NCBI GenBank assembly: GCA_910589165.1
Contig: CAJUSP010000022.1
Span: 1 to 32,951, forward strand
Length of the DNA stretch: 32,951 nt
Origin: an uncultured Adlercreutzia sp.
Lineage (GTDB): Bacteria; Actinomycetota; Coriobacteriia; Coriobacteriales; Eggerthellaceae
Reading direction: 5' to 3'
The notes beneath the pieces are model-generated. The model did not search any database and had not been told where the DNA came from. It saw nothing but the letters and a program-made list of their open reading frames with translations. Every line of letters starts with the position of its first letter. Position 1 is the stretch's first letter. Positions 1-7,413 of the stretch are shown piece by piece. Made by a program: the position numbers and the translations under genes.

Positions 1-638
1 TAGCTGCCCGAGGCCGCGTCGTCGGCGAAGTCCACGGCGGCGTCCATCAGGTAGATGAAGCGACCGAGTGCATAGCCGAGCGCTTCCATGCCCTCGGCCC
101 AGAATCCCTGGTTGTGGGCGAAAAGCTGCCCGAGCAGCATACCGAACTCTCGTGCTGCCGCATCGGGGTCGGCCTCGGCACCTTCCCGCTCGATGGTCCG
201 GATGAGACCCATGGCTTCCTCTATGGCGGCGCACTGCTCGGGAATGCGGGCCCGCGCTCGCTCGTAGGCCCCGGCGAGCAGGTGCGCCGCCGCACGGGCC
301 CGCGCGGCGCCGTCGTCGACCACGTCGTCGAGCACCTTGTGGTAGGCGAGCGCCACGGAAAGGTCGGCCGCGTAGTCGGTCCACGGCGAGCGCGCCCACG
401 CCCGCGGAGCCGCCGGAGCAGGGTGCATCACGCAGTGGCTCGCGCCCTGGGTTTCCTCCGGCTCGTGCAGCGAGCTGCACAGCAGCACGAAGAAGGTGAG
501 GTCGTAGGTCAGGCACGCCCGCGACAGCTGCCCGTACCGGTCTCGCAGCGCGAGGCACAGCCCGCAGTACACCGCCCGGTAGCGCTCTTTCTCCTCCTCG
601 GAAAGTGCTCCCGCATCCGCCACCACGAACCCGAGCAT
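1..638 (-). CDS. DUF5685 family protein, 3' end cut by the window edge
   Basis: Read on the minus strand from ATG at 638; 212 codons are open to base 1 and the C-terminus lies outside the window. The N-terminus has a short lead, then an RYRAVYCGLC segment, a YGQLSRACLTYDLTF segment, a CSSLHE stretch and a later Cys-His pair (SHCVMHP). This pattern of early CGLC followed by an aromatic/YD segment resembles the DUF5685 family, whose function is unknown. The rest looks helical, with acidic helices such as HKVLDDVVDDG and FIYLMDAAVDFADD; the repeated Asp pairs recall, weakly, all-helical isoprenoid-type folds, but no diagnostic DDxxD pair is certain. It starts 11 bases after the ubiE stop, so the two are probably co-transcribed. 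Family call moderate; function unknown. Confidence 0.7.
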   Translation of the reverse strand, partial: MLGFVVADAGALSEEEKERYRAVYCGLCLALRDRYGQLSRACLTYDLTFFVLLCSSLHEPEETQGASHCVMHPAPAAPRAWARSPWTDYAADLSVALAYHKVLDDVVDDGAARARAAAHLLAGAYERARARIPEQCAAIEEAMGLIRTIEREGAEADPDAAAREFGMLLGQLFAHNQGFWAEGMEALGYALGRFIYLMDAAVDFADDAASGS

Positions 639-649
639 GGGCTGCCCGT

Positions 650-1393
650 TTACTCCGGCTTCTTCGCGACATGCACGGCCGCGATGCCGCCGGTATAGTT
701 CTTCCAGGTTACGTCGGTGAAGCCGGCCTCGCGCATCAGGGCCGCCAGGCCCTCCTGGTCGGGGAAGGCCTCGATGGACTTCGTCAGGTACACGAAGCCC
801 TCTTTGTCGCCGGTGATGAGGTCGCCCCAGAACGGGATGAAGCGGTGCAGGTAGAACCGGTACAGCGCCCGCCAGGCGCGATTCGGCGGCGTGGAAAACT
901 CCAGGCACACGAGAGATCCGCCCGGCTTCAGCACCCGCAGCATCTCGGAGAGCGCGCGGGGTCGGTCGGGCATGTTGCGGATGCCGTAGGCCATGGTGAT
1001 GGCATCGAAGGACGCGTCGGGGTAGGGGATGTCCTGGGCGTCCACCACTTCGAAATCGATGGGAACGCCGGCGCCGTCGCCCTCGTCCACGTGCATCTGG
1101 GCCACTTCCAGCATCTCGGGCACGAGATCGGTGCACTGGATGTGGCGCGGGTGCTTGGTGCGAGCCACGGTGAAGGTGACCTCGCCCGTGCCGCCGGCGA
1201 TGTCGAGCACGTCGTGGTACTCCTCGATGGGTGCCTGGCGCATCATGCCGGCGAGCCACAGCTTGTAGGCACCGAAGCTGGAGATGGCGTTGAAGCGTTC
1301 GTATTTGCGGGCAATGTGAGAGAAGATGTCGCGCACGCGCTCGCTGGAAAGCTCGGCGGGCGCCTCGAGGCCGGTGGCGGTGTCGATGGTCAT
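650..1393 (-). CDS. ubiE: Demethylmenaquinone methyltransferase (UbiE/MenG)
   Basis: A 247-residue SAM-dependent C-methyltransferase for the last step of menaquinone synthesis, converting demethylmenaquinone to menaquinone at the cytoplasmic membrane face. Visible features: SAM-binding motif I (VLDIAGGTGE, about residues 63-71), the family stretch YGIRNMPDRPRALSEMLRV followed by LKPGG, and the UbiE-type C-terminal run with EFSTPP, FIPFWGD and EAFPDQEGL. The N-terminal family signature (YERFNAISSF, then KLW) is present with Tyr where His is common. I chose ATG 1393 because GAAAGGA lies about 9 bases upstream; an in-frame ATG at 1435 would add 14 unlikely residues and overlap the -10 box. Divergent from the amidohydrolase gene. 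Menaquinone is the expected electron carrier for the reductases further along the window. Confidence 0.94.
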   Translation of the reverse strand: MTIDTATGLEAPAELSSERVRDIFSHIARKYERFNAISSFGAYKLWLAGMMRQAPIEEYHDVLDIAGGTGEVTFTVARTKHPRHIQCTDLVPEMLEVAQMHVDEGDGAGVPIDFEVVDAQDIPYPDASFDAITMAYGIRNMPDRPRALSEMLRVLKPGGSLVCLEFSTPPNRAWRALYRFYLHRFIPFWGDLITGDKEGFVYLTKSIEAFPDQEGLAALMREAGFTDVTWKNYTGGIAAVHVAKKPE

Positions 1394-1423
1394 AGGGGGC
1401 GGATCCTTTCGTCGTTCGGGCCC

Positions 1424-1429
1424 AGTATA
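1424..1429 (-). promoter_or_regulatory. -10 box for ubiE
   Basis: TATACT on the minus strand, about 30 bases upstream of the chosen ubiE start, so the leader would be short. No good -35 match is visible at the usual spacing. Assigned from sequence resemblance only. Confidence 0.5.
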
Positions 1430-1532
1430 GGGCACGCGGCCGCCTCTCGGCTGTACCCGTCCGCCGTACGGCGCGCGCTCGTGCTATCATGGTCGGCTGA
1501 TACACATCCCCCCGAACGAATTGGGAGGTTCC

Positions 1533-2894
1533 ATGCTTCTGTGTGCCCAGTATGTCCTGCCCGTCTCCTCGGCGCCCATCACCGACGGCGCCGTGCTCGT
1601 GCGCGACGGCGTCATCCGCGATGTCGGCAAAGCCGACCAGCTGCGTCTGCGCTACCCCGAGGAGGAAGTCATCGACCAGGGGCTCGCGGCCCTCATGCCC
1701 GGCCTCGTGGACCTGTACACGCGCCTCGAGCAGTCGGTGCTGCGCGGCGTGGTGAACGACGCCCCCTATGTGCAGTGGATCACCGAGGTGGCCCGCAAGA
1801 GCTCGCGCATGGAGGCGTCCGACTGGTTCGATTCCGCCATCTTGGGCGGCCTCGACGCCCTGTCCAGCGGCATCACCTGCGTGGCCGACATCACCACCAC
1901 CGGCGCCTCGTGCACCGCGGTGAACAAGCTCGGCCTGCGCTCGGTCATCTTCCGCCAGGTGGGCGCCATGGACAAGAGCCGCATCGACGCGGCCATGCAG
2001 TTCGCCCAGAAGGACATCCTGCACTGGCGCGAGGAGGTGGACCCCGAGCGGGTGACCATCGGCATCGCCGCCACGCACCTGTTCAACAACCACCCTGCCA
2101 TGCTGCGCGCCATCTCGGAGTTCGCCACCAAGGAGGACCTGCCCGTGGCCCTCTGGCTCGCCGACAGCCGCGAGGAGTACGACTTCGTGCGCTACGGCTC
2201 GTCGCCCTTCCAGGTGCACGGCGGCGACGTGAAGCGCGGCTACGTGGAGATTCCGCCCTGGCTGCCCACCGGCGTGAGCCCCGTGCGCTACGCGCTCAAC
2301 TGGAACGCGTTTGACGCCCCCAACGTCATGATCGTGGGCGCCGTGTTCGTCGACGACGAGGATCTGAAGAAGCTGCGCGAGTACGACGTGGCCGTCTGCT
2401 GCTGCCCGCGGGCCTCGGCCCAGCTGGGCAAGGGCGTGGCGCCGCTCGACGAGTTCCTGCGCGCCGATCTGCGCGTGGGCCTGGGCACCGATTCGCCGGC
2501 GGCCACCGAATCCACCGACATGCTCTCGGAGATGCGCCTCGGCATGCTTTTGCAGCGCGCCGTGAACCCGGGCCGCTTCCTCGACGCGAACACCATGCTC
2601 GAGGTGGCCACCTTAGGCGGCGCCCGTGCCCTCGGCCTCGACGACAAGATCGGCTCGCTGGAAATCGGCAAGCGCGCCGACATGATCGCCGTGGACCTGT
2701 CCAGCTCGCACCAGTCGTTCACCACCGACCCGGTGGCCGCCGTCGTGAACACCTGCACCACCGCAGACGTGCTCATGACCATGGTCGACGGCAACGTGCT
2801 CTACGAGAAGAACCGCTGGCACGTGAAAGTGGAAGTGGCCAAGAACATCGCCCGGGTCATCGAGATTCGCAGCAAGCTGCGCCCGGAGGCCTAG
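1533..2894 (+). CDS. Amidohydrolase-family protein with degenerate metal site
   Basis: A 453-residue protein with the fold and order of SAH/MTA/aminodeoxyfutalosine-deaminase-type amidohydrolases: N-terminal beta strands (DGAVLVRDGVIRDVG), LMPGLVDL at about 54-61, the TIM-barrel core, GLGTDSPAATESTDMLSEMR at 316-335, and the C-terminal sandwich (GSLEIGKRADMIAVD). ATG 1533 follows GGGAGGT. The metal ligands are mostly gone: the HxH after the first strand is YTR (Tyr62, Arg64), the HxHxAE-type strand reads ALWLAD (Trp208), the AHAVH-type strand reads VGAVF (268-272), and the later His before CPR is Cys. Only Asp320 remains. Family membership is clear; hydrolase activity is doubtful. It could be a binding or regulatory protein, or use another chemistry. 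Divergent from ubiE, which is the only contextual clue. Confidence 0.8.
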   Translation: MLLCAQYVLPVSSAPITDGAVLVRDGVIRDVGKADQLRLRYPEEEVIDQGLAALMPGLVDLYTRLEQSVLRGVVNDAPYVQWITEVARKSSRMEASDWFDSAILGGLDALSSGITCVADITTTGASCTAVNKLGLRSVIFRQVGAMDKSRIDAAMQFAQKDILHWREEVDPERVTIGIAATHLFNNHPAMLRAISEFATKEDLPVALWLADSREEYDFVRYGSSPFQVHGGDVKRGYVEIPPWLPTGVSPVRYALNWNAFDAPNVMIVGAVFVDDEDLKKLREYDVAVCCCPRASAQLGKGVAPLDEFLRADLRVGLGTDSPAATESTDMLSEMRLGMLLQRAVNPGRFLDANTMLEVATLGGARALGLDDKIGSLEIGKRADMIAVDLSSSHQSFTTDPVAAVVNTCTTADVLMTMVDGNVLYEKNRWHVKVEVAKNIARVIEIRSKLRPEA

Positions 2895-2984
2895 AAAGTC
2901 GCTGAGCAAACCGCTCGGCGCAGTTGGAAATTCGTGGAGCCGCGCGCTTGCGGGCCTTTCTCGCTGGCGCTGCGGCTCTTGTTC

Positions 2985-2993
2985 TGCGATAAT
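2985..2993 (+). promoter_or_regulatory. Extended -10 promoter for the tat-hypA operon
   Basis: TGCGATAAT, an extended -10 element (TG-N-GATAAT), lies about 50 bases before the ATG at 3042 in the 147-base gap after the amidohydrolase gene. No clear -35 is visible, as is usual for extended -10 promoters. Confidence 0.45.
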
Positions 2994-3041
2994 TCCGAAT
3001 TTGCGTACAGATAACAACGGGAAACCGAGGAGCGCGAAGCC

Positions 3042-3254
3042 ATGTCGAGCAAGAAGAACCAGACAGGGGCCAAGAACCCCACGCGCAAGCAGCAGGCCGA
3101 GCGCGTGCGCGCCGCTCAGGAGCGCGAGCGCCGCGCGAAGGAGGCGGCCGAGGCGAAGGCCCGCACCAAGAAGATTTTCACGGTCGTGGTGTGCATCATC
3201 CTCGTACTGGCCCTCGGCATTCCCACCATGGCACTGACCGTGCTCTCGATGTAG
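3042..3254 (+). CDS. Small basic single-pass membrane protein, unknown
   Basis: A 70-residue protein. Residues 1-45 are very rich in Lys, Arg, Glu, Gln and Ala and probably helical (KQQAERVRAAQERERRAKEA). Residues about 46-68 form one hydrophobic segment (FTVVVCIILVLALGIPTMAL), predicting a C-terminal anchor with the charged part in the cytoplasm. The ATG is preceded by GAGGAGCG at a usable distance. It lies 21 bases before tatA/B and shares its direction, so it is probably the first gene of the tat operon. I do not recognise the family. Its layout (charged helix plus one membrane span) mirrors TatA in reverse, but no functional link can be claimed. Confidence 0.7.
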   Translation: MSSKKNQTGAKNPTRKQQAERVRAAQERERRAKEAAEAKARTKKIFTVVVCIILVLALGIPTMALTVLSM

Positions 3255-3275
3255 AGCTGTAGAAAGGACCGCATC

Positions 3276-3938
3276 GTGTTTGGAATCGGCGGATTCGAGC
3301 TTTTCCTCATTCTGCTGTTCGGGTTCCTTATTTTCGGGCCCGACAAGCTGCCGGCCATGGCGAAGACGCTCGGCAAGGCCATCGCGAAGTTCCGCAACGC
3401 CCAAGAGGAGATGAGTGGCGTGCTGAAGGGCGAGATGGTGTTCGACAAGGATGCCGAGGACCCGTTCAAGAACCCGCTCGACGCCTTGGACGAGGTGGCG
3501 GCGAAGGCCAAGAAGGGGGCCGATAGCGCCAAGAAGACGGCCCAGTCGGCCGCCAAGAAGGTGAACGAGGCCACGAAGAAGTCCGAGAAGGCCGCCGGCG
3601 CCGCTGCCGGAACGGCTGCCGTAGCCAAGGCCGCCGGCGACGGGAAGGCCGCCGAGGGCGACGCTGACGGCGCCGAGGCCCCGGCCAAGCCCGAGAGCTT
3701 CGCCGAGCGCAAGGCCCGCTACGACCGCGAGCGCGCGGCCCGCAAGGAGGCCGAGGCCGAGGAGGCCAAGAAGCAGGAGGAGGCCGAGCGCAAGGCGGCC
3801 GCCGAGGCGCGCCGGGCCGAGGCCGAGAAGAAGCGCAAGCTCGCCGAGGCCAAGCGCAAGGCCCAGGCCGCCATCAAGAAGGCCGAGGAAGAGAAGAAGG
3901 CCGTCACCGAGGCCTCCGATGTGAAGAAGGAGGCCTAA
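3276..3938 (+). CDS. tatA: Twin-arginine translocase TatA/TatB-type subunit
   Basis: A 220-residue Tat component with an N-terminal membrane segment (residues 1-20), the F-G-P hinge (FLIFGPDKLP, 19-26) and an amphipathic helix (KTLGKAIAKFRNAQEEM). Glu8 in the membrane segment and the GP-x-x-LP hinge are TatB-like features, while TatA usually has a polar residue and FG-x-x-KL. The C-terminal 150 residues are an unusually long Ala/Lys/Glu-rich helical tail. The GTG start at 3276 is preceded by AGAAAGGA. It overlaps the ribosome site for tatC. With TatC it forms the export pore for folded, cofactor-loaded proteins; three RR-signal flavoenzymes in this window are likely clients. TatA versus TatB cannot be settled; another TatA may be encoded elsewhere. 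Confidence 0.88.
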   Translation: MFGIGGFELFLILLFGFLIFGPDKLPAMAKTLGKAIAKFRNAQEEMSGVLKGEMVFDKDAEDPFKNPLDALDEVAAKAKKGADSAKKTAQSAAKKVNEATKKSEKAAGAAAGTAAVAKAAGDGKAAEGDADGAEAPAKPESFAERKARYDRERAARKEAEAEEAKKQEEAERKAAAEARRAEAEKKRKLAEAKRKAQAAIKKAEEEKKAVTEASDVKKEA

Positions 3939-3939
3939 C

Positions 3940-4722
3940 ATGCCTATCGGACCGGCACGTATGCCCCTGTTCGATCACCTGGGCGAGCTGCGCATGCGCC
4001 TTGTGCGCATCGTCGCCTGCCTGGCGGTCGCCGTGGTCGTGTTCTACATGGCCACCCCCACCATGGGCCAGTTCCTGCTGATGCCCATCGCCGAGTTTCT
4101 GCCCGAGAACCCCGCCACGGGCCTGGCCTCGCTGCAGGCCATCGACCCGTTCGAGGCCTTCGCCGTGCGCTTCCAGATATCGCTGTGGGCCGGCATTGTG
4201 GCCACTTCGCCCGTCATTCTCTGGCAGCTGCTCGCGTTCTTCCTGCCGGCGCTGAAGCCCGAGGAGCGCAAGTGGTTCATCCCCACGTTCGCTGCGGCCG
4301 TGGCGCTGTTCATCATCGGCACGGTGTTCTGCTACGCCATCATCTTGAACCCGGCGTTCCAGTGGCTCACCGACCAGGCCATGGGCCTTGGCTACGTGGC
4401 GCCGCGCATGAGCTCCTACATCGACATCATCATCAAGTTCGAGCTGGGCTTCGGTTTCGCCTTCGAGCTGCCGCTCATCGTGTTCTACCTGGTTATCTTC
4501 GACGTCATTCCCTATGCGAAGCTGCGCGGTAGCTGGCGTACGGTGTATGTGGTGCTCATGGTCATCTGTGCCGTGGTCACGCCCGATGCCTCGCCCGTTA
4601 CCATGCTGCTCATGTTCGCGGCCATGATCGTGCTCTACGAGGGCAGCCTGCTCATCGCGCGCGTGGTGCTGTCGCGCCGTATCAAGGCGCAGAACGAGCG
4701 TCTGGCCGAGGAAGAGGACTAG
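3940..4722 (+). CDS. tatC: Sec-independent protein translocase TatC
   Basis: A 260-residue polytopic membrane protein with about six spans, the normal length for TatC. The conserved N-terminal cytoplasmic motif PLFDHLGELRMRL (about 9-21) that contacts twin-arginine signals is intact, as is the PEERKWF loop and the FELGFGFAFELPL segment with the conserved membrane glutamate. TatC is the receptor that recognises RR signal peptides and assembles the pore with TatA/TatB. AAGGAGG in the last codons of tatA/B serves as its ribosome site; the ATG is one base after the preceding stop. Gene order small protein-tatA/B-tatC-hypA indicates one operon. Confidence 0.95.
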   Translation: MPIGPARMPLFDHLGELRMRLVRIVACLAVAVVVFYMATPTMGQFLLMPIAEFLPENPATGLASLQAIDPFEAFAVRFQISLWAGIVATSPVILWQLLAFFLPALKPEERKWFIPTFAAAVALFIIGTVFCYAIILNPAFQWLTDQAMGLGYVAPRMSSYIDIIIKFELGFGFAFELPLIVFYLVIFDVIPYAKLRGSWRTVYVVLMVICAVVTPDASPVTMLLMFAAMIVLYEGSLLIARVVLSRRIKAQNERLAEEED

Positions 4723-4723
4723 G

Positions 4724-5080
4724 GTGCACGAGCTGGGCCTCATGACCGGCGTCATGGATGCGGCCGTGGAGGCCGCCCGCGAGGCCGGCGCCACGAAGCT
4801 TTTGGGCGTGAAGGTGTCCATCGGCGAGGCCACCGAGGCGGTGGAAGACGCCCTCGTGTTCGCCTTCGGGGCCCTGGCCGAGGCCGACCCGTTTACCGAG
4901 GGCGCCACGCTGGATCTCACGATGATCCGCCCGAAGAGCGTGTGCTTGGAATGCGGTACGGAATTCGAACACGACCTGTACAACCGCTTCTGCCCCGCCT
5001 GCGACAGCTTCGCCACCGAGCTTCTCTGCGGCCGAGAGCTGCAGATAGACTCCATCGAGGTGGATCTGCCCGACGCCTAG
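4724..5080 (+). CDS. hypA: Hydrogenase/urease nickel incorporation protein HypA
   Basis: A 118-residue HypA, the nickel metallochaperone that works with HypB to load [NiFe]-hydrogenase. The N-terminal Met-His-Glu nickel site (MHELGLM) is intact, and the zinc site has the usual two CxxC pairs: C74/C77 (CLEC) and C90/C93 (CPAC). The GTG start is one base after the tatC stop, so translation is probably coupled. No hydrogenase structural gene is in this window. Linkage to tatC makes sense because membrane-bound [NiFe]-hydrogenases are Tat-exported. A strong terminator follows at 5101. Confidence 0.93.
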   Translation: MHELGLMTGVMDAAVEAAREAGATKLLGVKVSIGEATEAVEDALVFAFGALAEADPFTEGATLDLTMIRPKSVCLECGTEFEHDLYNRFCPACDSFATELLCGRELQIDSIEVDLPDA

Positions 5081-5100
5081 GCGCAAGGAAGAACCGAGCC

Positions 5101-5131
5101 AAAGCGCTGCCGCAACCGGCAGCGCTTTTTT
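5101..5131 (+). terminator. Rho-independent terminator after hypA
   Basis: Perfect 12-bp stem AAAGCGCTGCCG (5101-5112) with CGGCAGCGCTTT (5117-5128), loop CAAC, followed by a T run. It ends the tat-hypA operon. Confidence 0.92.
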
Positions 5132-5138
5132 GCGAGGT

Positions 5139-5240
5139 GAGACAGTGCCCCGGAGGGGTGTCTCGCCTTCGATTAATCTTGCGGCGCGTAGCGCGGAAAA
5201 CCGTTTGGGAAGATGAGACACCCCTCCGGGGCACTGTCTC
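5139..5240. repeat. Perfect 26-bp inverted repeat with 50-base spacer
   Basis: The arm at 5139-5164 is the exact reverse complement of 5215-5240. Each arm is itself partly self-complementary: GAGACA/TGTCTC ends with an inner CCCC-GGA-GGGG hairpin. It lies wholly between the hypA terminator and nadE. The two-hairpin layout resembles REP/BIME-type intergenic palindrome pairs rather than a terminator, since no T run follows. No other copy was seen in the window by eye. It may also act in the nadE leader, as the right arm ends 18 bases before the nadE ATG. Confidence 0.9.
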
Positions 5241-5258
5241 GCGGATGAAAGGAACGTC

Positions 5259-6077
5259 ATGGAACCTGGAAAGATGTACGCGGCCTGTGTGGAGGCGTTG
5301 GGCGACTTCGTGCGCGGGGCGGGTTTCTCCGATGTAGTTATCGGCCTGTCCGGGGGCATGGATTCGTCGCTGGTGGCCGTTATGGCCGTCGACGCGCTGG
5401 GGGCGTCGCGCGTGCACGGCGTGCTGCTGCCGGGCCCCTATTCCAGCGCGTCGTCCGTGGAAGACGCCGAGGCCCTTGCCGCCAACCTGGGCATCGCCTG
5501 CATGACGGTGTCCATCGCCGAGCCCTTCGCCGCCTTCGAGCGCGTGCTCGCCGCGCCCTGCGGCGGGGCGCTTTCCGGCCTGGCCGCCGAGAACACCCAG
5601 GCCCGCTGCCGCATGGTGTGCCTGATGGCGCTTTCGAACGCCCACGGCTGGCTCATGCTGAATACCGGCAACAAATCCGAGGCCTGCATGGGCTATTCCA
5701 CCTTGTACGGCGACACGGCTGGGGCCTTCGCGCCCATCGGCGGCCTGTACAAGACCGATGTGTTCGCCGTGGCCCGCTGGCGCAACGAGCAGGCGCGCGC
5801 GGCCGGCGAGGTGCCCCCCATTCCGGAAAACGTGTTCGTGAAGCCGCCCAGCGCCGAACTGGCCCCTGACCAGGAGGACGAGAAGTCCCTCGGCATCGAC
5901 TACGCTACGCTCGACAGCATTCTGCGGCGCTACGTGGAAGAGGGGCAGGGCGTGGAAGCCATCGCCGCGGCTGGGTTCGACGCGGCGCTCGTGGCCTCGG
6001 TGGCGGCCCGCACCGACGCCAACGCCTTCAAGCGCGCCCTGGAGCCGCCTTTCCCGAACGCGCCGTTCTACAAATAG
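5259..6077 (+). CDS. nadE: NH3-dependent NAD+ synthetase
   Basis: A 272-residue NadE of the short, ammonia-dependent type with no N-terminal glutaminase domain. The PP-loop SGGMDSS (31-37) binds ATP pyrophosphate; the later GNKSEACMGYSTLYGD and GGLYKTDVF stretches are diagnostic for NadE and contact deamido-NAD and ATP; PPSAEL lies near the C-terminus. It amidates nicotinate adenine dinucleotide to NAD+ in the cytoplasm. The ATG follows AAAGGA at good spacing. It lies alone between the inverted repeat at 5139-5240 and the sensor kinase gene. An in-frame ATG five codons later is a less well spaced alternative. Confidence 0.94.
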   Translation: MEPGKMYAACVEALGDFVRGAGFSDVVIGLSGGMDSSLVAVMAVDALGASRVHGVLLPGPYSSASSVEDAEALAANLGIACMTVSIAEPFAAFERVLAAPCGGALSGLAAENTQARCRMVCLMALSNAHGWLMLNTGNKSEACMGYSTLYGDTAGAFAPIGGLYKTDVFAVARWRNEQARAAGEVPPIPENVFVKPPSAELAPDQEDEKSLGIDYATLDSILRRYVEEGQGVEAIAAAGFDAALVASVAARTDANAFKRALEPPFPNAPFYK

Positions 6078-6125
6078 ACAACTACTCCGCTCGGTGTATG
6101 GCGCTGGTCGGCCTGCTCGTATACC

Positions 6126-7367
6126 ATGACCTTCATGGACAACCTTTTCCTACAGAACCGCAAGTTGAGCGCCACCGATTGGCTTATTGACGCCGTCATT
6201 GCCGCTGGTGCCTTCGGGTTCGCCTGCCTTCAGCTGACACTGGCGGTGAACCTGCTTATTCCCGATGACTTCATGCGGCGGCTCATGGGTATTCAGGCCA
6301 TGGTGCCCTCGGCGCTGTCGCTTCTGGCCATCGCGCTCACGACGCTGCCGCTGGTGCTGCGCCGCCGCGCGCCGTGGCCCGTGTTCGCCTGGTGCCTGGT
6401 GGCGTGGGCCCTGTGCCAAACCGAGATGAACGGCATCTCACTTTCCGTAGCGGGCCCTCTCATCGCGCTGTTCACCGTAGCCTCGCTGAGAAGCCGCGCC
6501 GAGGCGGCGGTGGCTGCCGTGGTGGCGATGGGGGTGTTCCTGTTTGCTCCAGCGCCAGCCGAGCAGGTGCGCGTGCTCACCCAGTTGACGGTGTTTCAGA
6601 ACGCGGCCCTGGCCTTGGCGGCGGCCTTTGCCGGCTACGCGCTGCACGAGCATCAGGACCGCATCCGCGCCAGCGAGGAGCGGGCGCTTGCGGCCGAGCG
6701 CACCCGCGAGACCGAGGCCCAGCGCCGGGTTGAGGCCGAGCGCGTCTCCATCGCCCGCGAGGTGCACGATATTACGGCGCACTCGCTTTCTGCTGTGAGC
6801 ATTCAGGCCGCGGCCGCCGAGCGATTGGTGGATCGCGACCCGGCGGCGGCCAAGGAGGCCATCGCCGAGGTGCGGCGCACGTCGAAGAGCGCGCTCGAGG
6901 AAATTCGTGCCATGATCGGCGTGCTGCGCAGCGGCGAGGAAGCGGCCGAGACCACCCCCACCGAAGGCACCGAGCGCTTGGCTGACCTGGTGGCTTACTT
7001 GGAAGGGGCCGGCATCGAGGCCTCGCTTTCCGTGGAGGGCTACGAGCGGCCGGCGGTGCCCGCGTTCATCGATGTGGCGCTTTACGGCATCGCCCGCGAG
7101 GCGGCCACCAACATCGTGCGCCATGCGGGTGCCACCCGGGCGAGCATCGTGCTGGCCACTGAAGGGGGCGTACGCGCGACGCTTACCGTAGAGGATAACG
7201 GTCGCGGCCTTAAGGCGGCGGCTATTCCCGAAGGGCACCACGGCCTGCAGGGTATGCGCGAGCGCGCCCGCCTTCTGCAGGGCACGTTTACGGCCGACCG
7301 CGGCCCTGCGGGCGGCACGCGTGTGACCGTGGTGATCCCCCTTATCCAAGGAGATGCCGTCCAATGA
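6126..7367 (+). CDS. Sensor histidine kinase, NarL/DesK (HisKA_3) type
   Basis: A 413-residue membrane kinase. Residues about 20-173 hold five or six hydrophobic segments with little periplasmic sequence, suggesting an intramembrane or envelope sensor. A charged helical linker (about 174-205) leads to the HisKA_3 helix with the phospho-acceptor in REVHDITAHSLSA (His214), then the ATPase domain with the N box (AREAATNIVRHA), a DNGRGL G1 box and HHGLQGMRERA. Neither ATG at 6126 nor the one at 6135 has a Shine-Dalgarno sequence. TATACC sits at 6120-6125, so a leaderless message starting near 6135 is possible. The response regulator follows within 46 bases. Signal unknown. Confidence 0.88.
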   Translation: MTFMDNLFLQNRKLSATDWLIDAVIAAGAFGFACLQLTLAVNLLIPDDFMRRLMGIQAMVPSALSLLAIALTTLPLVLRRRAPWPVFAWCLVAWALCQTEMNGISLSVAGPLIALFTVASLRSRAEAAVAAVVAMGVFLFAPAPAEQVRVLTQLTVFQNAALALAAAFAGYALHEHQDRIRASEERALAAERTRETEAQRRVEAERVSIAREVHDITAHSLSAVSIQAAAAERLVDRDPAAAKEAIAEVRRTSKSALEEIRAMIGVLRSGEEAAETTPTEGTERLADLVAYLEGAGIEASLSVEGYERPAVPAFIDVALYGIAREAATNIVRHAGATRASIVLATEGGVRATLTVEDNGRGLKAAAIPEGHHGLQGMRERARLLQGTFTADRGPAGGTRVTVVIPLIQGDAVQ

Positions 7368-7413
7368 GACCGCTGGCCGCGAGGCAGGTCTCACCGATGA
7401 AGGAGGAAAGGCT

